Assembly (NCBI GenBank): GCA_018822845.1
Contig: JAHJJD010000085.1
Location: 62,001 to 126,000 of the forward strand
Length of the DNA: 64,000 nucleotides
Direction: 5' to 3'
Source of the DNA: Gammaproteobacteria bacterium
Lineage (GTDB): Bacteria; Pseudomonadota; Gammaproteobacteria; Thiotrichales; Thiotrichaceae
Position 1 is the stretch's first letter, and the number at the start of each line of letters is the position of its first letter. A program made the translations under genes and the position numbers. Shown here piece after piece: positions 9,311 to 16,825 of this stretch. Under the pieces are notes generated by a model. That model was not told where the DNA came from, did no database searches, and saw nothing but the letters and a program-made list of their open reading frames with translations.

Positions 9311-9363
9311 CGTAAAAATACAATAGTGGTACAGCAGCTATCCGTAAAATCTGCGTAAAATCT
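9311..9363. promoter_or_regulatory. Phased CGTAAAA repeats, candidate operator for the KdpE-like regulator
   Basis: Ten-base direct repeats CGTAAAATCT lie at 9343-9352 and 9354-9363, exactly 11 bp apart, and a third related copy CGTAAAAAT begins at 9311, 32 bp from the second. OmpR-family regulators bind direct repeats one helical turn apart. The repeats sit 46-98 bp upstream of the kinase start on the minus strand, where an activator or autoregulatory site would be expected. Binding by the adjacent regulator is an inference. Confidence 0.5.
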
Positions 9364-9413
9364 TATGCTGGCGCATCTATCCCGCCCATTTCCTGGAGCC
9401 GGGACTGCCAAAC

Positions 9414-9989
9414 CTAACCCCTCCGCAATGCCAGCCACTGCAAGGCAATGATCGCCAGCGACGCCTGAATCCTGCCCGCTTGCAGCCATTCCAGCGCAGT
9501 CTGGCGCGGCACGATGGAAACGCGGATGTCTTCATGTTCATGCGCCAACCCACGGATGCCTGGCTGCACTGCCGACAAATCCACTGGCGCGTAATACAGG
9601 CTGACGATCTCGCTGGAGCCGCCAGCGCTGGGGTAGAAATCCATGATGTGCTCCAGCCCGCCGACCGTGCAACCGGCTTCTTCCATACTCTCGCGGCGGG
9701 CAACGTCTTCGCGCGTTTCACCCTCTTCCACGATACCCGCCACAATTTCGATCATCCACGCATCATCCGGGTTGCGCACCGCAGCGCCGGGGCGGAACTG
9801 CTCGACCAGCAACAGCGTATCGGCCACCGGGTCGTGCAACAGCACCGCCACCGCATTACCTCGCTCGAAGATTTCCCGCCGAACCGTATCCGACCAGCCG
9901 CCGCCAAACAGTTCGTGGCGGAACTCATATTGCTCAATACTGAAAAAGCCCTTCCAGGCCAGATGGCGTTTGCTGATGTCGAATTTCAT
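9414..9989 (-). CDS. nudF: ADP-ribose diphosphatase (NudF-like Nudix hydrolase)
   Basis: A 191-residue Nudix enzyme expected to split ADP-ribose into AMP and ribose 5-phosphate in the cytoplasm. The Nudix box runs from G85 to C107, with GIVEEGE and REsmEEAG carrying the metal-binding glutamates. The N-terminal RREIFERGNAVAVL and the downstream YPSAGGSSE, LAHEHEDI and IALQWL segments all match NudF. It follows an NrtR-like Nudix regulator by seven bases in the same direction, so ADP-ribose turnover is probably tied to that regulator. Confidence 0.93.
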   Translation of the reverse strand: MKFDISKRHLAWKGFFSIEQYEFRHELFGGGWSDTVRREIFERGNAVAVLLHDPVADTLLLVEQFRPGAAVRNPDDAWMIEIVAGIVEEGETREDVARRESMEEAGCTVGGLEHIMDFYPSAGGSSEIVSLYYAPVDLSAVQPGIRGLAHEHEDIRVSIVPRQTALEWLQAGRIQASLAIIALQWLALRRG

Positions 9990-9996
9990 GTCTGCC

Positions 9997-10740
9997 CTAT
10001 TCCTCTGTTTCGGTTGCGCCGCTCAGGTTGCGCAGGAAAGTATGTGCGCCTGACCCGGCTTTCATGCGGTATAGGGTAGCAGGTCGCCCGCCGCTATCCG
10101 CACGTTTTTCGCCGCTATCTTCCAGCAATTCAGCCTGTTCGATGCGGCGGCGGAAGGACTTTTTCTGCAACGGCATCCCCAGCAGGATTTCGTGCAGTTG
10201 CTGCAATTCCGGCAGGGTGAATTTTTCCGGCAGGGCGTAGGCGGGCACGATGGAATACAACGCCTTTTGCCGCAGCCGTTCGCGGGCGTGCCCGATAATC
10301 ATGCCGTGGTCGAAAGCCAGCGGCAGCATTTCCAGTTGCTGCATGCTCACCCAACGGGCATCCATGACGGTCGCGATATGCGCCGCGCATTCCTGATGGG
10401 CAATCAGCGCCGTGTAACACACTGTCACCGACCAGCTACGCTTGTCGCGGGTGGCATTGCCGAAGGTGTGCAACTGTTCCAGGTAAGGCGGTGTAACCCC
10501 GGTCTTTTCGCGCAGCTTGCGCAAGGCGGTATCTTCCAGCGTGGCGTCGTGTTGCAGGTCGACAAAACCACCGGGCAAGCCCCACATCTGCCGGTCAGGG
10601 TGGCTGGAACGCTGCACCAGCAGCACTTTCAACTGCTCTGCGTGGTAAGTAAACAGCACCGGGTCCACCGTCACCAGTGGCGCGTCGTATGCCTGTTTGT
10701 CGTAGTGTTCCAGAAAGGTTTGTTCGTCGTTGGTTTGCAT
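9997..10740 (-). CDS. NrtR-like regulator: degenerate Nudix domain plus winged helix
   Basis: A 247-residue protein with an N-terminal Nudix fold (about 20-150) and a C-terminal winged-helix region (about 165-240) as in NrtR, a regulator of NAD metabolism that binds ADP-ribose-type ligands. The Nudix box is damaged: where active enzymes have RELxEETG, this one has RKLREKTGV, losing key metal-binding glutamates. It is therefore probably a sensor and not a hydrolase. I start at the ATG at 10740, which has GGAGG six bases upstream; an upstream ATG at 10788 would add 16 residues but lacks this. The divergent neighbours encode an SPFH protein and an NAD-kinase-like protein, its likely targets. Confidence 0.8.
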   Translation of the reverse strand: MQTNDEQTFLEHYDKQAYDAPLVTVDPVLFTYHAEQLKVLLVQRSSHPDRQMWGLPGGFVDLQHDATLEDTALRKLREKTGVTPPYLEQLHTFGNATRDKRSWSVTVCYTALIAHQECAAHIATVMDARWVSMQQLEMLPLAFDHGMIIGHARERLRQKALYSIVPAYALPEKFTLPELQQLHEILLGMPLQKKSFRRRIEQAELLEDSGEKRADSGGRPATLYRMKAGSGAHTFLRNLSGATETEE

Positions 10741-10801
10741 TATTCCTCCGTTTTTAGGCGATCTCTCGAAAATCCTATCCCCTTTCACTCACTTCGAACT
10801 T

Positions 10802-10902
10802 CCCCCCATCCCCAGCCCTTCCCCCGCAAGGGGGGCAGGGAGCAAGAAGGAAGTGCCTCTTGTTCCTTCCCCCCTTGCGGGGGAAGGTTAGGATGGGGGG
10901 GG
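10802..10902. repeat. GC-rich palindromic repeat element, intergenic
   Basis: Left arm 10802-10835 and right arm 10869-10902 are inverted copies (CCCTTCCCCCGCAAGGGGGG against CCCCCCTTGCGGGGGAAGG), separated by about 33 bp. Each arm contains its own short palindrome around CGCAAGG or CTTGCGG. It has the same architecture as the elements inside the two hsdR genes, here in a non-coding promoter region. Confidence 0.85.
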
Positions 10903-10928
10903 TTCTTCCTCTCATTCTAAATTATTTT

Positions 10929-11002
10929 TGTCCTAAAGACACTTTTGTACTTGACGATTTAGTGTCGTTTAGACATTATTATTGATAAGTGACTTATAGA
11001 CA
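10929..11002. promoter_or_regulatory. Three 13-bp palindromes (TGTC-N5-GACA), candidate NrtR operators
   Basis: TGTCCTAAAGACA at 10929-10941 and TGTCGTTTAGACA at 10963-10975 are both perfect TGTC-N5-GACA palindromes. A third copy, TGACTTATAGACA at 10990-11002, differs at one arm position. The starts are 34 and 27 bp apart, and the last lies just before the AAAGGAG ribosome site of the SPFH gene. The position between a divergent NrtR-like regulator and its presumed target operon makes them candidate operators. The assignment of the binding protein is an inference. Confidence 0.6.
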
Positions 11003-11018
11003 CAAAAAGGAGAACACC

Positions 11019-12041
11019 ATGTTTGGCATCAACTACTACAAAGCAGACGCCTCCACCTACGTGCTCAAGAGCGTGAATGGCACCGTGCGCAAGCAGGGCA
11101 AAGGCTTGAGTTTTTTCTACAACGCCGTGAACACCTCGATTGCTGCTGTGCCTGTCAACGTGCAGGAAGCGCCTTTCATCTTCAATCTTCAAACCGCTGA
11201 TTTCCAAAGCATTACCGTGCAAGGGCAGTTGAGCTATCAGGTCGCTGACCCGGTAAAAATGGCAGAAATGCTCAATTTCACCCTGAAAAAGGACAACAGC
11301 GCATGGGCGTCGGAAGACCCGCTCAAGCTGGCTGACCGCGTGATCCGCACGGTTGGCGCTGTCATCCAGAACCGGGTGGAAAATACCCTGCTGCGTGATG
11401 CGCTCAGGCTCAGTCAGGAACTGGCGGGCAGCTTGCGCGAACGTTTCCGCACGGATGCTGCCTTCACCGCCATCGGCATTACGCTGCTCGACATCACCAT
11501 CGGCGCAATCAAACCTACTCCGGAAACGGCGCGGGCACTGGAAGCGGAAGCCCGCGAAGCCATCCTCCAGCAAGCGGATGACGCAGTTTATTCCCGCCGC
11601 AAATCCGCCGTCGAACAGGAGCGCATGATCCGCGAAACCGAGTTGCAGACCGAGCTTTCGGTGCAGCAAAAAGAGCAGGAAATCGCCGAATCGCGCATCG
11701 CCAACGAGCGCACGTTGCTGCGCGCCACTACCGCAACCGAGCGCGAACGCTTGCAGGCCAGCATCGAAGCCGAAACCCAGCGCACCTCGCTGGTGGAGCT
11801 GGAAGTCGCCAACAGCCGCCAGCAATCGGACGCCGAAGCCTACGCCATCGCCGCCCGCATGAATGCTTTCAAGCAATTGCCGGTCGACAACCTCAAGGCG
11901 ATGGCCATGGCCAACATGCAGCCAGAACAACTGATGGCAATGGCGTTTGAATCGCTGGCACAAAACGCAGGCAAGATCGGCGAATTGAACATCTCCCCCG
12001 ACCTGTTCGGGCAAGCATTGAAAAAGGCGGTGCGCACATGA
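11019..12041 (+). CDS. SPFH / band 7 (stomatin-like) domain protein
   Basis: A 340-residue protein whose first 200 residues form an SPFH (prohibitin homology) domain (QGQLSYQVADPVKMAEML, LRDALRLSQELAGSLRERF) followed by a long Ala/Glu/Arg coiled coil (about 175-275) typical of the family. Unlike classical stomatins it has no N-terminal membrane anchor, so it may be cytoplasmic or peripheral. Start chosen at ATG 11019, nine bases after AAAGGAG; an in-frame start at 10989 would overlap the palindrome region. The last four bases overlap the NAD-kinase-like gene (ATGA, 12038-12041), implying coupled translation. The biochemical role is unknown. Confidence 0.87.
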   Translation: MFGINYYKADASTYVLKSVNGTVRKQGKGLSFFYNAVNTSIAAVPVNVQEAPFIFNLQTADFQSITVQGQLSYQVADPVKMAEMLNFTLKKDNSAWASEDPLKLADRVIRTVGAVIQNRVENTLLRDALRLSQELAGSLRERFRTDAAFTAIGITLLDITIGAIKPTPETARALEAEAREAILQQADDAVYSRRKSAVEQERMIRETELQTELSVQQKEQEIAESRIANERTLLRATTATERERLQASIEAETQRTSLVELEVANSRQQSDAEAYAIAARMNAFKQLPVDNLKAMAMANMQPEQLMAMAFESLAQNAGKIGELNISPDLFGQALKKAVRT

Positions 12042-12964
12042 AAACCAGCAACAGCCAGTACCGTTTCGTGCTGGTGACGCGCAAGACCCGTTTGCAGGAA
12101 CTGGTGGAACGCTTCAACACCTGGCCACAGGCGCGTTTCTATCTGGAACACAACGACGCCGATGCGCAGGATTACCTCAACGAACACGACCTCTACCAGC
12201 AGCGGCTGCGCGAGGCGGAACGGGTGCTGCGCGCGCTGGGGCGTTTCCAGCAACTGGAACGCAGCCTGCTGCCCAACTACCAGTTTACCTCCAGCGATAT
12301 CGTGGTGGTGATCGGGCAGGACGGGCTGGTCGCCAACACGCTGAAATACCTGCAAGGCCAGCCGGTCATTGCCATCAACCCCGACCCCGAGCGCTGGGAT
12401 GGCAAGCTGCTGCCCTTCGTGATCGACGAGTTGCGCGATGTGGTGACGCGCACCCTGACGGGCAAGACCGGCAGCAAAAGCATCACCTTCGCCGAAGCCC
12501 GCACCAATGACGGGCAGGTGATGCGGGCGGTCAACGACCTGTTCATCGGCCCCAAAAGCCACACCTCGGCGCGTTACACCCTGAGCTGGAAGGGCAAGCG
12601 TGAAACGCAGTCCTCCTCCGGCATCATTGTCTCCACCGGGTTCGGCTCCACCGGCTGGTTCCAGTCAGTGCTGGCAGGCGCAATGGGCGTCACGCGGGCG
12701 CAAGGCCACGAACTGAGCCACGGTTTCGACTGGGAGGAAAAACGCCTGCAATTCAGCGTGCGCGAACCGTTCCCCAGCCGTACTACCGGGGTGGAACTGG
12801 TATTCGGCGCAATTACACGCCAAGCTCCGCTACGGCTGGAATCGCAAATGCCGGAAAATGGTGTGATATTCTCCGACGGGATTGAGGCCGATTATCTGGG
12901 GTTTAATTCCGGGGCGGTGGTGACGGTTGGGGTGGCGGAGATGCAAGGGCAGTTGGTTTGTTGA
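12038..12964 (+). CDS. NAD kinase-like (diacylglycerol kinase fold) protein
   Basis: A 308-residue protein with the two signature regions of the NAD kinase fold, both altered: GQDGLVANTLKYL stands in place of the GGDGT box, and STGFGSTGWFQS in place of the STPTGSTAY box. The C-terminal FSDGIEADYLGFNSGAVVTV strands are also family-like. The first 80 residues are an extra helical region not found in housekeeping NadK. With the SPFH and NrtR-like neighbours this suggests a role linked to NAD(P) or ADP-ribose, but whether it phosphorylates NAD is open because the motifs are variant. It is translationally coupled to the SPFH gene. Confidence 0.82.
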   Translation: MKTSNSQYRFVLVTRKTRLQELVERFNTWPQARFYLEHNDADAQDYLNEHDLYQQRLREAERVLRALGRFQQLERSLLPNYQFTSSDIVVVIGQDGLVANTLKYLQGQPVIAINPDPERWDGKLLPFVIDELRDVVTRTLTGKTGSKSITFAEARTNDGQVMRAVNDLFIGPKSHTSARYTLSWKGKRETQSSSGIIVSTGFGSTGWFQSVLAGAMGVTRAQGHELSHGFDWEEKRLQFSVREPFPSRTTGVELVFGAITRQAPLRLESQMPENGVIFSDGIEADYLGFNSGAVVTVGVAEMQGQLVC

Positions 12965-12979
12965 TGATTCCCCCTCCCC

Positions 12980-13039
12980 TGTAGGAGCTTGCCCTGCAAG
13001 CGATTCCCCAATCAATCGCCAGCACGGCTGGCTCCTACA
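12980..13039. repeat. Inverted repeat TGTAGGAGC...GCTCCTACA
   Basis: Nine-base perfect arms at 12980-12988 and 13031-13039 enclose 42 bases that contain smaller complementary patches. It lies 15 bp after the NAD-kinase-like stop. REP-type elements with the same outer sequence are widespread in proteobacteria. There is no T-run, so it is more likely a repeat or mRNA-stabilising hairpin than a terminator. Confidence 0.7.
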
Positions 13040-13107
13040 AAGAAAGCTATTGTCTGCCAACGAAACAACGTTAAATTTTTTTCATTAATTATAAGGACTT
13101 GCGGCTC

Positions 13108-13917
13108 TTGATCCTCTACAAATACATGTCATTTGATGCTACTAAGAAGGCTATTGAAACCCCATCTGTGGGCTTTTCTTGTCTAGAAGACTTGAATGAT
13201 CCGTTTGAATGTACTGCATTTGGGTTCAAGGACGATGAAAATACGATAGTAAATGCCCGAATTGCGACAAATGCTTGTAAAAATAGATTTTCTAGAAAAT
13301 ATGGAGTTCTATCCTTAACAAGACAACCTTTAAACGCTCTGATGTGGTCACACTACGGAGACTCACACCAAGGCATAGTCATCGGCATTGATGTGGATAT
13401 GGCAGGTTTATCAGACATGGCATCCTGTATTATCCCCAGCCAATATGGAGAGGTCATCTATACTGCAACTAAACCTCATAAGGATATGCCAATTATTTCA
13501 TCAGAAGAGCTGATGGATATTGGCGACAGTATCAAGTTTGACCCAAACACCTACAACCTCGTAAAAAGAGCCTTTCTCTACAAATCTCTTGAATGGGGGT
13601 ATGAAGAAGAAGTACGTATTGTCAAGAACATATCAGCTTTACCCTTTAGCTATCACTTCTCAGAAGGAAGACATGATAACTGGAGAAAGATAAATATATC
13701 AGGTCGCCCACTGTACCTACTGGATATTCCAGTAGAGGCAATCAAAGAAGTTTATCTTGGAAAAAATATCTACAAAAATATCAGCAGGAGAAACCTGTTC
13801 TCGCATGATGAGTATTGTTACCTGCTGCAAAGCTGGAAAGACAAAGGCATAGCACTCATGAGATGCGAGCCAGATATTAACTCCTGGAATTTGATAACTC
13901 ACATGATTGAAATTTAA
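13108..13917 (+). CDS. DUF2971 domain protein
   Basis: A protein of about 269 residues matching DUF2971: the opening LYKYMSFD, CLEDLNDPFEC, LSLTRQPLNALMWSHYGDSHQG and the C-terminal KEVYLGKN block are in the family's order. No ATG precedes the conserved LYKY, so I place the start at the TTG at 13108, ten bases after AAGGA (13093-13097). A TTG at 13099 or ATG at 13126 are alternatives. The gene is visibly more AT-rich than its flanks and lies directly beside an R-M operon, in the convergent direction, which suggests acquisition by transfer. DUF2971 proteins are frequent in defence islands; the activity is unknown. Confidence 0.82.
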   Translation: MILYKYMSFDATKKAIETPSVGFSCLEDLNDPFECTAFGFKDDENTIVNARIATNACKNRFSRKYGVLSLTRQPLNALMWSHYGDSHQGIVIGIDVDMAGLSDMASCIIPSQYGEVIYTATKPHKDMPIISSEELMDIGDSIKFDPNTYNLVKRAFLYKSLEWGYEEEVRIVKNISALPFSYHFSEGRHDNWRKINISGRPLYLLDIPVEAIKEVYLGKNIYKNISRRNLFSHDEYCYLLQSWKDKGIALMRCEPDINSWNLITHMIEI

Positions 13918-13928
13918 CTCGAATTCAC

Positions 13929-14216
13929 CTATGCCGCTTTCGCCAATGTGAAGGTGACATGCTGCCCGGCGGACTCCAGCATGTTTATCAAGCGGTCGAT
14001 AGTACAACGCTCAATTTTCCCCTTGAGCACATCATTTAGACGCGGCTGGGTCGTACCCAGCACTACCGCTGCTTCTTTCTGGGTGTAGCCACTGGCATCA
14101 AACCACTTGGTGATCTCCAGCATCAACTCGGAACGTAGCTTGAGGTTGGCGCGGATGATCGGATCAGGCTCAAGCGCGTCCCACACATTGTCGAATGCTT
14201 GCATTTTCAGTGTCAT
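13929..14216 (-). CDS. HigA/XRE-type helix-turn-helix protein in R-M operon
   Basis: A 95-residue protein with a helix-turn-helix of the HTH_37/HigA antitoxin type: [27 protein letters not shown], followed by [15 protein letters not shown]. It overlaps the end of the PaeR7I-like endonuclease gene (ATGA, 14213-14216), so it is translated with it. No HigB-type toxin lies beside it. In this position it may act as a controller of R-M expression, or be a stray antitoxin; the sequence cannot decide. Confidence 0.83.
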   Translation of the reverse strand: MTLKMQAFDNVWDALEPDPIIRANLKLRSELMLEITKWFDASGYTQKEAAVVLGTTQPRLNDVLKGKIERCTIDRLINMLESAGQHVTFTLAKAA

Positions 14217-14956
14217 GACCCAAGCCTCGCTGCTTCTGCCGCTACATGCCCCGCCAACGTTGTCACGAAAGTCCTCAAGCCGGTCATGGGAGACAACTCG
14301 GTAAACTCACCTGAATTCACCGCATTCCGTTCCGCAGCAATAACGGTCGCTGTTGTGTAAAGCCGCTCCTGCACCAAACGCTGGCACAAAAGGTCATACC
14401 GATTGAGATATGACGCTCCCTTGAACTCGTCAGATACAGGGAAATGCGGTGATGAATCCCGTACTGGCCTTCTGGATTCGGGGGCATCCTCAACCATCAT
14501 CAACCACCCAACAAAAGGACGGGGTTGCTTACCAAACGTCTCTTCACGGAATGCGGTCCAAAAATCATGGGCTGTGCCAATAGCCTCCTCAGTCCGGTTA
14601 TTGAAATTGTTACCAAACGAGGGGCCGATCTGACTTTTCAGTTCAATGGCCGCAATTAATTGCCCCTTGTGGATGACCAACAAATCCCACAACTTCGTTG
14701 GGCGGAAGTAACCCGGCAATGTCAGCATCGCCTTGTTCTGGTATATCTCAGCGTGGGCAAGCCCGTTAGCCTTGATGATGTCGATTGCCAAAGCCAAAAA
14801 ACCATCCATGTTTTTGCCAGCGGTCACACCTGCCCGTTCACCTTGATCGGCCTTGCCCGACTCAATCTGCTTCTGCTTTGCTGCTGCGCGGTTACCCCAA
14901 AATGCCTCTACAGCTTCGCGGGCTTTTTGTTCGTAATTGACGAGATCAAGTGCCAT
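14213..14956 (-). CDS. paeR7IR: Type II restriction endonuclease, PaeR7I/XhoI family (predicted CTCGAG)
   Basis: A 247-residue endonuclease that matches PaeR7I along its whole length in my memory of that protein: the MALDL start, [56 protein letters not shown] and the final GHVAAEAAR. The PD-(D/E)xK catalytic set is D91 in LWDLLV and E105/K107 in IELKSQ. PaeR7I and XhoI cut CTCGAG, so the same specificity is predicted. The start codon abuts the stop of the methyltransferase gene, and the downstream HTH gene overlaps its end. Reading the window by eye I found no CTCGAG site, in agreement. Confidence 0.93.
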   Translation of the reverse strand: MALDLVNYEQKAREAVEAFWGNRAAAKQKQIESGKADQGERAGVTAGKNMDGFLALAIDIIKANGLAHAEIYQNKAMLTLPGYFRPTKLWDLLVIHKGQLIAAIELKSQIGPSFGNNFNNRTEEAIGTAHDFWTAFREETFGKQPRPFVGWLMMVEDAPESRRPVRDSSPHFPVSDEFKGASYLNRYDLLCQRLVQERLYTTATVIAAERNAVNSGEFTELSPMTGLRTFVTTLAGHVAAEAARLGS

Positions 14957-16678
14957 TTATTCTCCATTACTTCCAAGGATAGAGCGTTCTTCGTAACTCA
15001 GGCCGTAGAGCTTGAACACAGCCTGGTTGCAGGCTTGTATGTCCCGTTTGATAGCCGCTTCAGCCAGCTCCCCGCGTAGCGCTTCAGGGACATCTGCCCA
15101 GCGAGGAAGGCGAATCCGGCGGAGGTACTGTGCTTGAAAACGCAGGAAGCCACCCCGCATTTTGGTGGAATAGGTTGCTACAAACAGATGAGTGACAGCG
15201 GATAACAACACCGCTTGCAAGGCTCTCAAGTCCCAATCGTCAGATGTGACATAGTAAAGATTGTGATGCGGATACAACTCGCCGCCTTCAAAAACAATAT
15301 GCGCTTCCCCCTTGATGTCGGGGATCAGGAGCTTTGGCATCGCAGCCAGCAGCGGCGTAATACGGTCAATCGTTCGATACCAATTGGCTGGAGACTTTTG
15401 CGCACAGTGACGGGCAGCAACCACGCTTCGGTGAGACTCCAGATAACGGCGCAGGCGCGGATAATCCCTGAGGTCTACCAATCCACCCGACTCAGCAAAC
15501 GGGTTGATCACACCTTGCCCTTGCCATTTGACCTCGCCTGATACGATGTCCTTTGTCGTCACCAAACGCAATTTCCGGTCTGGTTCAACATCAAGAGCGT
15601 TGAAGTTGCCAATGAACACCTTGTCTACACCCGTAGCGACACCAATCCCGACTTTGCAGCCAACCGCTTCCAATAAGGGGAAACACTGCTCCAGACGACG
15701 AATGAGCGTCATCTGATCGAACGATTCCAACAGCCACGGCTCAGCACCGTTCGTAACACACGCAAGTTCGCGCACGGTTCCAGACGTTCGCGGCAATACT
15801 GGAGCACGGAACAATTTCACCAATGCACTCAGGGCTGCCCGATCAATGGCAGGACAATGAGCAATACGGGTTGCTCCCGGTGTTTCACGACTAATCATCG
15901 TGATCGCAGGGTAAGCCGTCACATCAGTGTGAAACGCCTGGGTATCCACCATGTCGACATAGACTTTCAGATGGAACCGCGCTGCCACGAGACTTCGCAG
16001 TGGCCCACCATAGCGGTTTTTCATCCAGCGATCCGAACAGATAAACCCCAGAATCCCCCCTTCTGCCAAAACGGCAAGCGACCGCTCAATGAAAGGAATA
16101 TAGATGTCTGCCCGGTCGTACATCGTCTGATAACGGCAGCGATATTCGGCCAACAGCGAGGATGGAATCAGCTCCTGACGGATATAAGGAGGATTACCCA
16201 CAACAAAATCAAATTCACCTTCCAACGGTATCAGCAGGAAATCTCCCGATGACAGCCAGCAGCTTGCCAGAGCTTGCGCTGTATTGGCTGCCAGTCCCTG
16301 CTGCTTGAGGAAAGTAACGACTGCTGCGTAGGTACTGCGAAAAGTATCGTGGTGTAGTTCAACAGCTTTAATCGCATTACCCAGATCATCCAGTGCAGTA
16401 CCGTTAGGCTTCGCTGTCCGCCACGCACTCAACAAGCGTTCAATAATCGGCAGCAGGAAATCCCCTCCACCAAACGATGGTTCCAGAATCCGCTTTTGAT
16501 GCAATGGTTGATCTTCTGTGTAACCTGCCAGATCGAGGATAAAATCAACAACCTCCCTGCGCGTGAAGATTGCCCCCCGTGAATCAGTTCCTATATTCAA
16601 AGCGAGATGATCTACCGCAACTCTCACTTTCCGGGATATGCTGTCAGGGGTGGGCAAGCCGAGAGCCATTTGTGTCAT
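14957..16678 (-). CDS. paeR7IM: DNA adenine methyltransferase of PaeR7I/XhoI-type system
   Basis: A 573-residue N6-adenine methyltransferase with AdoMet-binding motif I ([15 protein letters not shown], about residues 63-77) and catalytic NPPY ([12 protein letters not shown], near 163), of the gamma/Eco57I-like arrangement with the recognition region C-terminal. It protects host DNA against the adjacent endonuclease. I start at ATG 16678; an upstream TTG at 16684 has a better spaced AGAGGA and would add two residues. The gene heads a three-gene operon, M-R-HTH, with no gap between M and R. Confidence 0.93.
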   Translation of the reverse strand: MTQMALGLPTPDSISRKVRVAVDHLALNIGTDSRGAIFTRREVVDFILDLAGYTEDQPLHQKRILEPSFGGGDFLLPIIERLLSAWRTAKPNGTALDDLGNAIKAVELHHDTFRSTYAAVVTFLKQQGLAANTAQALASCWLSSGDFLLIPLEGEFDFVVGNPPYIRQELIPSSLLAEYRCRYQTMYDRADIYIPFIERSLAVLAEGGILGFICSDRWMKNRYGGPLRSLVAARFHLKVYVDMVDTQAFHTDVTAYPAITMISRETPGATRIAHCPAIDRAALSALVKLFRAPVLPRTSGTVRELACVTNGAEPWLLESFDQMTLIRRLEQCFPLLEAVGCKVGIGVATGVDKVFIGNFNALDVEPDRKLRLVTTKDIVSGEVKWQGQGVINPFAESGGLVDLRDYPRLRRYLESHRSVVAARHCAQKSPANWYRTIDRITPLLAAMPKLLIPDIKGEAHIVFEGGELYPHHNLYYVTSDDWDLRALQAVLLSAVTHLFVATYSTKMRGGFLRFQAQYLRRIRLPRWADVPEALRGELAEAAIKRDIQACNQAVFKLYGLSYEERSILGSNGE

Positions 16679-16825
16679 TTGCAAGAAATATCCTCTGTGC
16701 GCTACTACGACTACGTGATTTACACAGGTTAGCCTAACCTCTACGGCAACTCAAAAGATTACACGCTAACACCTTACTATCCGGCATAATATTTTTAATA
16801 AACGGAGAAGATAAAAGCCTGCAAC

